Below, in pieces: positions 32,406-40,833 of a DNA stretch of 64,000 bases. A model generated the notes under the pieces. That model made no database searches, was not told the origin of the DNA, and saw only the letters and a list, made by a program, of their open reading frames with translations. A program made the position numbers and the translations under genes. Within the stretch, counting starts at the first letter, position 1. Each line of letters starts with the position of its first letter. The stretch is taken from NCBI GenBank assembly GCA_031181585.1, contig JAPSKP010000008.1:1-64000 (forward strand), given 5' to 3'. The stretch comes from Lysinibacillus sp. (lineage in GTDB: Bacteria; Bacillota; Bacilli; Bacillales_A; Planococcaceae).

Positions 32406-33959
32406 TTATTTAAACTTTTTCCTATATTCCGCTGGTGTGCAGCTTGTATATTTTTTAAAGCAAATACTGAAATATTGCGGATTGCTGTAGCCTACCTCTT
32501 CAGCCACCTCATAGTTTTTCAGGTTTTCCAAACGCAGCAATTCCATCGCTTTTTTCATTCGTAACTCCAATAAATAATCACCAAAATTGAATCCCTTCTC
32601 CAGCTTGAACAGGTTGCTCAAATACGGTGTACTTACGTGGATGAGCTTTGCTACCTTTTGCAATGTCAAATTGCTGTCTCCGTAATTCTCTTTCATATAT
32701 TGGATGGCAAGATCAACATGGCTTTTATAGTCGGTGTCTTCTTTTTGGTACATGAGCTCAGACCATTGCTGAATCAGCCGCTGAATGATGCCCATCATAT
32801 CGGTCAATGTATCCATTTCCATTACTTCTTTAAAAACTGCCGAGGAATTGAAGCTTTTGATCTCTTCCTTGTTCCATTTCTCGATTTCAAAAAACAGCAT
32901 TGTCATATACTTAAGCGTAAAAACCTTTAAATCTGCTAAGGAAATATTTTTATTTTCCACTACTGACTCTATGAACTGATTTAACGTCTCCTGCACCTTT
33001 TCAGGCACACCCTGCTTGATCTGTTCCGCAACCTTGTTTTCTAAACTTTGAAATTGACTGCCGGCTTTTTCGCTTTTTGTGACAGTGTCCTCTATGGAAA
33101 ACAGCTTACCTGTCCCCATAATATGTCTCATATCCATCGCCATTCTTGCCTCAATATAGGCATGGCTCACCTCAAAAAGATTTGGATATGTCCTGCCTAT
33201 TGTCATGGTGATGACCTCGTTACTGATCAGCTGATTAAATAAGGTTTCAGCAAATTGGTTTTTCTGTATGTCCCCTTCATCAAAGGATAGCAGAATCGCA
33301 TATTCATTATCCGCTGCATTTAGCACATGCGATTTTCCTTCGCCAAAATACAGAGACGCTGCATCTATAAGCTTTTCCTTTAAAGAAAGACTATGGGATT
33401 CGCTGACATAGGCGTAATTGACAAGTAAGCATGAATAGAATGCTCCTTCAAGCTCGATGCCTAAGTCGGCTAATTCCTTTTCAGTGTCCAATTGGGCATC
33501 ACCGTTTTCTATTTTCCTGAAAAACTTCTGCTGCAAGATGGGCATTGAGCTAGTAATCTTTTTTTCTTTCTCCGACGCTTCTTCCCATTCAGCTGCAGCA
33601 TCCTTCACTTTTTGCAGCAGCGCAGATGTATCCACCGGCTTCAGCAAATAATCAAATGCCTTTAGCTGGATCGCCTGCTGTGCATACGTAAAATCCTCAT
33701 AACCTGTCAAAAAAATAAAACGTGTATCCGGTGTTTTGTCCTTCAGCTGCCTCACCATATCCAAACCGTTTAAAAAAGGCATATTAATATCTGATATGAC
33801 AACGTGCGGCTGCTCTCTTTCAATTAACTCTATGGCAAGTTCCCCATCACTTGCTTCTCCGGCGATCACAAAACCATTTTGCTCCCATGGAATGGCCTGG
33901 CAAATACCCCGGCGGATAATTTTATCATCCTCAACGACAATTACTTTGTACATCCTCAT
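32406..33959 (-). CDS. Two-component response regulator with AraC-type DNA-binding domain (YesN-like)
   Basis: A 517-residue regulator. The receiver domain (1-125) has VIVVEDDKIIRRGI, the phospho-acceptor in HVVISDINMPFLNG and the Lys in YLLKPVD; a long helical linker follows, and two AraC/XylS helix-turn-helix motifs close the protein (LQKVAKLIHVSTPYLSNLFK and VAEEVGYSNPQYFSICFKKYTSCTPAEYR). This is the YesN architecture of Bacillus, which controls rhamnogalacturonan or other sugar uptake with a YesM kinase. It is encoded right after its kinase. ATG at 33959 is only four bases from AAGGGGG; ATG at 33953 is an equally good start. Confidence 0.92.
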   Translation of the reverse strand: MRMYKVIVVEDDKIIRRGICQAIPWEQNGFVIAGEASDGELAIELIEREQPHVVISDINMPFLNGLDMVRQLKDKTPDTRFIFLTGYEDFTYAQQAIQLKAFDYLLKPVDTSALLQKVKDAAAEWEEASEKEKKITSSMPILQQKFFRKIENGDAQLDTEKELADLGIELEGAFYSCLLVNYAYVSESHSLSLKEKLIDAASLYFGEGKSHVLNAADNEYAILLSFDEGDIQKNQFAETLFNQLISNEVITMTIGRTYPNLFEVSHAYIEARMAMDMRHIMGTGKLFSIEDTVTKSEKAGSQFQSLENKVAEQIKQGVPEKVQETLNQFIESVVENKNISLADLKVFTLKYMTMLFFEIEKWNKEEIKSFNSSAVFKEVMEMDTLTDMMGIIQRLIQQWSELMYQKEDTDYKSHVDLAIQYMKENYGDSNLTLQKVAKLIHVSTPYLSNLFKLEKGFNFGDYLLELRMKKAMELLRLENLKNYEVAEEVGYSNPQYFSICFKKYTSCTPAEYRKKFK

Positions 33960-35747
33960 TCAACCCCCTTGTTGCTTTGGAATGCTGATACTACTAGTTG
34001 TGCCTACCCCTTCTTCACTTGCAATTGTCAGTCCGTACTCCCTGCCGAATTGAATTTTAATTCGTTCATTTACGCTTTTTAGACCGATGCCGATTATATG
34101 ATTCTTTTCTTCATACATAGATGCCAGCTCGTTCAAAATAACCTGTAATTTTTCCTTACTGATGCCATTTCCATTGTCAGCTACCTGCAGGTGAATCACG
34201 TCACCGTCTGCATACCCCTTGATTAGTATTTTTCCTTGGCCGCGCTTTTGTTTCACCCCATGATAAATCGCATTTTCAATTAACGGCTGTAAGGATAATT
34301 TTACGATTGGATAAGAAAGTATATCTGGCATGACATCAATCTCATAGGAAAAGTCATCGCCATATCTCATTTCCTGAATATACAGATAGTTTTGGATATG
34401 TTCAATCTCTTCTTCTATCGAGATGACTTCACTGCCTTTACTGATTCCGATGCGGAAAAAGTTAGAAAGAGCTGTGATCATTTGACTCGCATCCTTCGTA
34501 AGCCCCATATCACATAAACCTTTTATAGAATAAAGCGTATTGTAAAGGAAATGCGGATTGATTTGTGACTGCATAATCGCAAATTCCAATCGCCGTTTCT
34601 CTTCCTGCTCTAGACGAATTTGATCCATTAAAAGATGAATTCGATCCATTAAATCCGTAAACCCGTTGTGAAGAACCTTCATTTCCTTCGGGCCTGACAT
34701 TTCTTCTTCCAGGACAAGGTGATTTTCATTGACTGTGCCCATTTGTTTGGCCAATCGATCAAAAGGTTTAGAGATCAATTTGATGACAATATTCGTCAGG
34801 ATCACGACCAGTACGATCATAATCACCATAAGAGCAATCGTGAAATGCTTTATATAATTGATTTTGCTCAGCAATTCTTCCTCTGGAACGACTGCAGCGA
34901 TTTTCCAATTATTCGTTTTGATTGTGTCATAGACGACAATCATCTTTTTATTGATTTCATTTTCATACGTAAACCGCCCGTTTTCACTTGCTGTGTTTTG
35001 TAATTTATGGAGCGTATCCTTGTTTAGCTGATACTGGCTGCCAAGCTCTTTCGATTCGTAATTGCCATCAGGGCTGATTAGTGTTAAATAGCCGTTTTCT
35101 CCGATTAATGACCGATTCAAAATGCCTTCGAAGAAATCTTCCCGTAAATTAAATAATATGATCCCTTTTGCAGATGCATTATTAAGCGTTAGTAATTTAT
35201 ACGTGGACAACACATTTCCTTCTTGATTAAAAACCCTGTTTCGGTGAATATTCAGCCAATAGAAATTCTCGCTGCTCTCATCATAGTTCGTAAAATACTC
35301 TTCATAGTCAATATGTGGATTGCTATTGTACTCACTATTGTAAAGTAGGAAATCCCCTTCATTTAAATCGATGAGCACCGACTCTAGAATCGTATTATAG
35401 CGCGAATAAATAATTTGCAGATTTTTATGTAGCGGAATGTAATCCTCCGGGACAATGTCCTCCCGTTCTTTCGCCAATAACCCCATCACCCTGGAATCAT
35501 ATGATAAAGAAACAAGCTGCGAAAAGACATCCGATAACGTATAGTCTAAATAATTTTTGGTCTGGAAGATTGTATCCGTAATATTTTTGTATGCGTTTTC
35601 TTCAATTTGAGCAGTGGCAAGCCTGGAAGATACTAAACCCGTTATAAAAATACAAATGATCACAATCGGTAAATACAGCGTATTAATGGTCGATTTAAAA
35701 GAATAAAGAAAGTATTTCTGAATAAAATCTATTATTTTACTTTTAAT
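33960..35747 (-). CDS. Two-component sensor histidine kinase (YesM-like)
   Basis: A kinase of about 595 residues: one N-terminal helix (INTLYLPIVIICIFITGLV), an extracellular sensor part of about 260 residues (Cache-like), a second helix (FTIALMVIMIVLVVILTNIVIKLIS), HAMP, and a His_kinase family core with the phospho-His in MQSQINPHFLYNTLYSIKGL and the ATP-binding VADNGNGIS. The start is unusual. The only ATG/GTG/TTG near the N-terminus is a TTG at 35768 that lies upstream of the strong AAGGAGGGGG site. The codon standing six bases after this site is ATT at 35747, used here as the start. It senses a sugar outside the cell and signals to the AraC-type regulator. Confidence 0.85.
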   Translation of the reverse strand: MKSKIIDFIQKYFLYSFKSTINTLYLPIVIICIFITGLVSSRLATAQIEENAYKNITDTIFQTKNYLDYTLSDVFSQLVSLSYDSRVMGLLAKEREDIVPEDYIPLHKNLQIIYSRYNTILESVLIDLNEGDFLLYNSEYNSNPHIDYEEYFTNYDESSENFYWLNIHRNRVFNQEGNVLSTYKLLTLNNASAKGIILFNLREDFFEGILNRSLIGENGYLTLISPDGNYESKELGSQYQLNKDTLHKLQNTASENGRFTYENEINKKMIVVYDTIKTNNWKIAAVVPEEELLSKINYIKHFTIALMVIMIVLVVILTNIVIKLISKPFDRLAKQMGTVNENHLVLEEEMSGPKEMKVLHNGFTDLMDRIHLLMDQIRLEQEEKRRLEFAIMQSQINPHFLYNTLYSIKGLCDMGLTKDASQMITALSNFFRIGISKGSEVISIEEEIEHIQNYLYIQEMRYGDDFSYEIDVMPDILSYPIVKLSLQPLIENAIYHGVKQKRGQGKILIKGYADGDVIHLQVADNGNGISKEKLQVILNELASMYEEKNHIIGIGLKSVNERIKIQFGREYGLTIASEEGVGTTSSISIPKQQGG

Positions 35748-36173
35748 TAATATCCCCCTCCTTATCAATATTTTAAATATTTCTATTAATTAAACAATAA
35801 CCGATTCTATTTATACGGTAAATAACATTTCATACAAATATTGAGCGCCTTCAACAAAATATGCACTTAACTGCCTATTCTATGGCGGACAGGGCAAGGG
35901 CTTCACATAGTAATAGAAGCGCTTCAAAACGCCTTTTCAGACGCTTTTTTCTTCCTTTTGAACCTCTAAAATATTTTTTTACAGCGAACTACTATTTTCG
36001 TAAAATAAAAAATTCGAATAAAATCTCTCCTGTTTCCGGAAAGATCTTATTCGAAATTCTTGTCTATTACGCTTTTTCAGCAGCATTTACGCCAGCCGTA
36101 TTATACGTTCCCTGCAAGGGGCCTTTCATGTGCCATATTTTACTGCGGCTTTTACGGCAAACCGAGCTGTTCT
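35748..36173. other. Spacer between the sensor kinase and GH105 genes
   Basis: The 426 bases contain the promoter region of the kinase, a symmetrical AGAAGCGCTTCA-type dyad near 35907-35918 that could bind a LacI-family or CcpA-like protein, the GH105 terminator at 36006-36060 and, on the minus strand from about 36172 down to 36069, an open stretch ending in KGPLQGTYNTAGVNAAEKA that may be a gene relic. Confidence 0.4.
36006..36060 (-). terminator. Terminator of the pectin transport operon
   Basis: AATTTCGAATAAGATCT and AGATTTTATTCGAATT form a long, nearly perfect stem with a T-rich tail on the minus strand. Confidence 0.7.
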
Positions 36174-37289
36174 CTATGCGTCTTTCTTTTGTAGATCATG
36201 CAGTGCCATGCTTGCCAAAATGAATGCTCCCATGCCATGAAGATCGTTTTCTGATGTTGGTCTGCTTACATAATAATCGTATACGCCGGCAGAAGTACCG
36301 ATACAAATCCCTTTTAATGTGAATGTTTCCTCATCCGCATCTACCATGTATTCCAGCAGGCCTTCATATGCTTTCTCGACTACCGCATAGTGGGCTTCAT
36401 CTACTAACCCATGCTTCAATGCTTTTGCGATTGTATATAAGAATAGTGCTGAGCAGGAAGATTCCAGCCAATTATCCCGGCGGTCGCCCTTATCTACGAT
36501 TTGATACCATAAACCGGTCTGTTCATCCTGATAGGAAATGATTGCTGGAACTACATCCTGTAATGCTTGGATAATGTCTTCCTGCCCCCGCTTTTTGTCG
36601 CCAAGTGCTTCCAGAATATCGATCAGCGCTGTCCCGTACCAGCCGACAGAACGGCCCCAGAACTCAGGTGAGCAGCCTGTTTCTGTATTTGCCCACGGCT
36701 GTGCTCGTTTTTCATCCCATGCATGGAACAGAAGTCCTGTATTCGGATCTTTCATATGCTTTCGCATCAGCTGTTCCTGCCGCAATACAACCAGCTCTAA
36801 ATCGGCTTCGTGGAAATGCTCGCCATACATCAGCATGAAAGGGCCTGCCATAAATAAGCCATCCAGCCACATTTGGTACGGATATTTGTCCTTATGCCAA
36901 AAGCCGCCTTCTGTTGTTTTATTAATCGTGTGCAGTAAGTGACGCAGCTTTTTTGCTGCAACCATATACCGGGCATCTTTCGTTACTTCGTATAATGGGA
37001 ACAGGAGGATTCCCGCCTGCACCGAATCCAGCTCATCCCGTGCAAAGTATAAATTCCCTTCAGCATCGATAAGGCTGTCAATATAGTCTTTCATATATTG
37101 AAAGTATTCTTCCTTCCCCGTTTCCTGCCACACTCTTAACATTCCATATAAAAATACTCCTTGGTGATAATGGAACGAGTTAGCCGGCGGCAGCTCGCTT
37201 GGTGTGTAGGTTTCCATAATGGCCTGACATGCTCTTTCCGCCATTTCGAGTGGTGTGTGCACACCGATTTTTTTAGATAGATTTGTCAT
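36174..37289 (-). CDS. Unsaturated rhamnogalacturonyl/galacturonyl hydrolase, GH105 (YteR/YesR-like)
   Basis: A 371-residue (alpha/alpha)6-barrel protein of glycoside hydrolase family 105. It removes the unsaturated uronic acid left at the non-reducing end of pectin oligomers by lyases. Aspartates that line the active site can be seen in YPYQMWLDGLFMAGPF and ARDELDSVQAG, and GCSPEFWGRSVGWYGTAL is a strongly conserved block. There is no signal peptide, so it acts on imported oligomers in the cytoplasm. It is the last gene of the operon of two permeases and a binding protein, and its product feeds KduI. Confidence 0.92.
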   Translation of the reverse strand: MTNLSKKIGVHTPLEMAERACQAIMETYTPSELPPANSFHYHQGVFLYGMLRVWQETGKEEYFQYMKDYIDSLIDAEGNLYFARDELDSVQAGILLFPLYEVTKDARYMVAAKKLRHLLHTINKTTEGGFWHKDKYPYQMWLDGLFMAGPFMLMYGEHFHEADLELVVLRQEQLMRKHMKDPNTGLLFHAWDEKRAQPWANTETGCSPEFWGRSVGWYGTALIDILEALGDKKRGQEDIIQALQDVVPAIISYQDEQTGLWYQIVDKGDRRDNWLESSCSALFLYTIAKALKHGLVDEAHYAVVEKAYEGLLEYMVDADEETFTLKGICIGTSAGVYDYYVSRPTSENDLHGMGAFILASMALHDLQKKDA

Positions 37290-37324
37290 GTTCTCCCTGC
37301 TCCTTTAGTTTTTTTGCATGAAAT

Positions 37325-37361
37325 AAAAAGGAGTGTCAAAAAAGGCTGATCGACACTCCCT
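37325..37361 (-). terminator. Intercistronic hairpin after the binding-protein gene
   Basis: GGAGTGTCG and GACACTCC pair and are followed by TTTTTATTT. Between a binding-protein gene and GH105 this would let most transcripts end and give the binding protein excess, as is usual for such operons. Confidence 0.65.
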
Positions 37362-37367
37362 AACATG

Positions 37368-38711
37368 TTATTTACCGAAATGCTCAGAGTACTGCTTCTG
37401 TGAATCCTCGATTGCTTTTGCCCATTCATCCAGGAATTCCTGTGCTGTTGATTTTCCGCTCATAACAGATTGCGTACCAGAATCAACAAGGTTATCTAAA
37501 ATTGAACGATAATCCGGCAAGTAGAATGGCGGCTTGTATAAAATTGTATTTGGATCGTCATACACATCAAAGGCTATTTGAATATGCGGTGAATTTTTTA
37601 CCCAATCCTCTTTAATAACATCTGCATTTGTAGGAATTTGCCCTACCTGCTCATTCCAGTAGCTTTGGCTTTCTGCAGAGTTAATGAACTCTACAAATTT
37701 CCATGCAGCATCAGGATTTTCCGTTGTTTTGAAAATGGATAGTCCGATTGTGTTTCCACCTTCTGCTACATATTTGCCATCTGCAGTTTTCGGCAATGGA
37801 ATCGCTTGGAATTGGTTTTCCTCTAAAGCTTTCTTATGCTCGCCGTAAGAACCGATATTGTGATGTACCATCGCTATAACACCTGTGTCAAAACCAGCAA
37901 TCATCTCTTTGTAACCGTTTGTAATATCACTTTTCGGTGTAAATTTTTCGTACATTGAAAGGTACTTCTCTACGAACTCTACATTTTTCGGATCATTAAT
38001 CGTAGACTTTCCATCTTCCGTTACATAATCCTCAAAGCCATTGTAAGCAAACATTAAACGCTGCAGTTGGAATGAACCGCCCGCACCACCGCGGATTGTA
38101 TAACCGTAGCGGCCGTTTGCTTTGTCTGTCATTTGCTCAGCAGCTGCGAAAAACTCATCCCATGTTTCCGGAATCTTTACGCCTGCTTCCTCAAACCAAT
38201 CCGGGCGAACCCAAAGGATATCCAAGTTTTGTGTATAAGGAATCCCATAAAGGCCATTTCCCTGTACGATTTCTTTATTAAAATCAAGCGCACCTTGGTT
38301 GATTAACCCGTTCAGCTCTGAATCTTCCCAGTAATCATCCAGCGGCAATAATGCATCGCGAATAGAAAACTCCGGCAGCCAGCTTGTTTGTACAGACCCT
38401 ACATCCGGCATATCATCTGCAGCAATCGCAGCATCCAGTTTCGATTTCGCGGAATCTTTCGGAAGTCCAACATACTCAACATCTATGTTTGGATTTTCAT
38501 CTTCGAATCGTTTAATCAGCTCTTCCCAGATTGGTGTTCGCTGCGGCCCTGCATTTTCATCCCAAAACGTAATTGTCGCCGGTTCATCCGAACTCGGGCT
38601 TGCCCCCTCTGTCGAAGTAGCTACCTTCTCATCATCGCTGCATCCCGCTAAAATCATCCCCGCCGTCAGTGCCCCCAATAAAACTGACGATTTCCACTTC
38701 TTTTTGAACAT
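37368..38711 (-). CDS. Sugar ABC transporter substrate-binding lipoprotein 1
   Basis: A 447-residue CUT1 extracellular solute-binding protein. The signal peptide ends in the lipobox LAGC (ILAGCSDDEK), so it is anchored by a lipid at Cys23. Family landmarks are ITFWDENAGPQRTPIWEELI at the start of the mature protein, DVGSVQTSWLPEF, YGIPYTQNLDILWV and YWNEQVGQIPTN. It is about half identical, by eye, to the second binding protein at 40834-42171. It lies downstream of the two permease genes. With GH105, GH28 and uronate enzymes around it, the ligand should be a pectin-derived oligosaccharide. Confidence 0.92.
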   Translation of the reverse strand: MFKKKWKSSVLLGALTAGMILAGCSDDEKVATSTEGASPSSDEPATITFWDENAGPQRTPIWEELIKRFEDENPNIDVEYVGLPKDSAKSKLDAAIAADDMPDVGSVQTSWLPEFSIRDALLPLDDYWEDSELNGLINQGALDFNKEIVQGNGLYGIPYTQNLDILWVRPDWFEEAGVKIPETWDEFFAAAEQMTDKANGRYGYTIRGGAGGSFQLQRLMFAYNGFEDYVTEDGKSTINDPKNVEFVEKYLSMYEKFTPKSDITNGYKEMIAGFDTGVIAMVHHNIGSYGEHKKALEENQFQAIPLPKTADGKYVAEGGNTIGLSIFKTTENPDAAWKFVEFINSAESQSYWNEQVGQIPTNADVIKEDWVKNSPHIQIAFDVYDDPNTILYKPPFYLPDYRSILDNLVDSGTQSVMSGKSTAQEFLDEWAKAIEDSQKQYSEHFGK

Positions 38712-38735
38712 AACCTTCTCCCCCTTTGTATCTGC

Positions 38736-39572
38736 TTAACCTTTTACTGCTCCACCCATACCATTGACTAAATGCTTCTGTGCATAGGCGAATAATAAAA
38801 CCGCCGGAATTAAAGCGATTATACTTCCTGCCGCTAACGCACCGTAGTTCACGTTAAATTCACCCATCATCGTACTGAGTCCTACCGGAAGGGTAAATCG
38901 ACTTTGCTGGTTCGTTAACATCAATGCGATTAAAAACTCATTCCACGTATAAATGAACGTGAAGACCGCTGTTGCCACAATCCCCGGCAATAGAAGCGGG
39001 AATACGATAAAGCGCAGTGCCTGCAACTTCGTACATCCGTCGATCAGTGCAGCCTCTTCCAGCTCTTTTGGTACATTTTTAATGAATCCGCTCATCAGAA
39101 TGGTTGTAAACGGAATTTCAATAGCTGTATACGTAATGATTAATGCCAATGGACTACTGATCAAACCAAGATTTTTAAAGATTATGAACAACGGAATAAT
39201 CATCATCGACCTCGGAATAAACTGCGTACATAACAGCATTAACAAGAAGCTTCTCTTCCCTTTAAAGTCAAACCTTGCCAGTGCATAGCCCGACAAAGTC
39301 GAACAGATCAGCACGACTACTACCGTCGAAAGACCGACGATTAAACTGTTTTTCATGAAGACCGCAAACCCCACATTGCTCCAAGCCGTTACGAAGTTTT
39401 CTGTTGTAGGATTGACCGGAAGATACTGCAGGGGCCTTTGCATAATGTCTCCTTCAGGCTTAAATGCCGTATTCAATGTCCAGTAGATCGGAAAAATGGT
39501 GAAGCTTAACATCATCGTTAACGGCAGATAAAATGTTAATAATCTATCTACCTTTTTATTTTTTGAAAACAT
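38736..39572 (-). CDS. Sugar ABC transporter permease (MalG type)
   Basis: A 278-residue inner-membrane permease with six helices. The EAA loop, which contacts the ATPase, reads EEAALIDGCTKLQALRFIVFPLLLPG, and the typical C-terminal ends with NEFLIALMLTNQQSRFTLPVGL and KHLVNGMGGAVKG. It pairs with the MalF-type permease seven bases upstream and with binding protein 1 downstream. No ATPase gene is in this operon. Confidence 0.92.
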   Translation of the reverse strand: MFSKNKKVDRLLTFYLPLTMMLSFTIFPIYWTLNTAFKPEGDIMQRPLQYLPVNPTTENFVTAWSNVGFAVFMKNSLIVGLSTVVVVLICSTLSGYALARFDFKGKRSFLLMLLCTQFIPRSMMIIPLFIIFKNLGLISSPLALIITYTAIEIPFTTILMSGFIKNVPKELEEAALIDGCTKLQALRFIVFPLLLPGIVATAVFTFIYTWNEFLIALMLTNQQSRFTLPVGLSTMMGEFNVNYGALAAGSIIALIPAVLLFAYAQKHLVNGMGGAVKG

Positions 39573-39579
39573 CTAGAAA

Positions 39580-40521
39580 TCACTCCTTTTCATAACGAGA
39601 GAGCTTCAAATAAAGAATGGCGAATATTAGTAAAATACCAAATGAAATAACTGTAAGGGCAGCTCCATAGCCGAAGTTACTTCCATGTACTGCCAGCTCC
39701 GCAATGTACATCGTCAAGGTTGTTGTCGAGTGGGCAGGTCCGCCGCCTGTTAAGTTAAATAATAGATCGACGTTGTTGAATTCCCATACAACCCTTAATA
39801 ACGTAGTCAGCACAATCGTATTTTTTAATTGCGGCAGCGTCACGTAAATGAAGGACTTCCATCTGTTTGCCCCATCTACTCTAGCTGCCTCATACAATTC
39901 ATTCGGAATACTTTGTAGCCCGGCAAGTAAAGTAATCGCAAAGAATGGAATCCCTCTCCACAGCTCCGCAATAACTACTGCACCGAATGCTGTTGATGTA
40001 CTGGCCAAAAACGCCATAGGCTCATCGATCAGTCCCACTTTCATCAATAGATCATTCAGCACACCCATATGTTCGTTGTACATCAGCGACCACATAACAG
40101 AGGCTAACACACCCGAAATGGCCCATGGTACAAAGGCAATCGCACGAACTGCCCCTCTGAATTTAAATGTTTGATTCAGCAATAGAGCTAAAATCATACC
40201 GAAAACTAACTGTAACCCTACTTCAGTGACAACCCATTTCAAACTATTCAACAAGCTTGGGAAAAACAATTTATCTTGTGTAAATATTTGAACGAAGTTT
40301 TCTAATCCGGCAAATCGGTTATAGTATGGTGCTGAAATATCGTAATGCTGCACGCTATAATAAAACACCATGGCTATAGGATAAAAAAGGAAACTCATAA
40401 TAAAAAGGAATGATGGCAGAATGAAAAGATAAGGAATTAATTTTTTCTTATTGAATTTTTTCTTATCTGCCGTCTTTTTTACTCTTACTGCAGGTTCGTT
40501 TACTTCTTGGGAATAACTCAT
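39580..40521 (-). CDS. Sugar ABC transporter permease (MalF type)
   Basis: A 313-residue permease with a basic cytoplasmic N-terminus (KKTADKKKFNKKK), six helices, and the EAA loop YEAARVDGANRWKSFIYVTLPQLKN. It is the first gene of the permease-permease-binding protein-GH105 operon. Its promoter region starts after the terminator of the GH28-binding protein 2 unit and contains a cre-like GAAAACGGTTTC dyad at 40553-40566. Confidence 0.92.
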   Translation of the reverse strand: MSYSQEVNEPAVRVKKTADKKKFNKKKLIPYLFILPSFLFIMSFLFYPIAMVFYYSVQHYDISAPYYNRFAGLENFVQIFTQDKLFFPSLLNSLKWVVTEVGLQLVFGMILALLLNQTFKFRGAVRAIAFVPWAISGVLASVMWSLMYNEHMGVLNDLLMKVGLIDEPMAFLASTSTAFGAVVIAELWRGIPFFAITLLAGLQSIPNELYEAARVDGANRWKSFIYVTLPQLKNTIVLTTLLRVVWEFNNVDLLFNLTGGGPAHSTTTLTMYIAELAVHGSNFGYGAALTVISFGILLIFAILYLKLSRYEKE

Positions 40522-40552
40522 CTCATTTCCTCCCTTCTGGATTTATTCTAAA

Positions 40553-40566
40553 TGAAAACGGTTTCT
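40553..40566 (-). promoter_or_regulatory. cre-like dyad
   Basis: TGAAAACGGTTTCT is a nearly perfect palindrome (GAAAACGGTTTC) with the CG centre of LacI-family operators. It differs from the cre consensus at one central place, so it may bind CcpA weakly or another LacI-type protein. Confidence 0.35.
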
Positions 40567-40763
40567 TAAAATATTCAAAATTTTAAGATTTTCTTTATAA
40601 ATTTTAAGATTATTCACTCAATGATGTGAATTCGCTCAAAAACTAACAAAATACGACTCTATATTGTATAAAACATTTTGCCAAAGCCTGCTCGCACTAA
40701 TACAACGTTAGCTATAAAGGCAATACATTCAGCTTCTATCATATGTGAGGCAAATCTATTGAT

Positions 40764-40808
40764 AAAAAAGAAGAGCCGCCCGGAAAGTTTCAGCTTTCCA
40801 GGCAGCTC
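40764..40808 (-). terminator. Terminator of the GH28-binding protein 2 unit
   Basis: On the minus strand GAGCTGCCTGGAAAG and CTTTCCGGGCGGCTC pair around a CTGAAA loop, followed by TTCTTTTTT. Confidence 0.8.
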
Positions 40809-40833
40809 CTCGACGGATGGTATTTCTTTGCTA

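Larger units (their letters stand above)
40522..40833. other. Promoter region of the permease operon
   Basis: The 312 bases carry the cre-like dyad and AT-rich sequence near the permease, and a terminator next to binding protein 2. A minus-strand 69-codon frame here has no ribosome binding site and overlaps the terminator. Confidence 0.45.
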
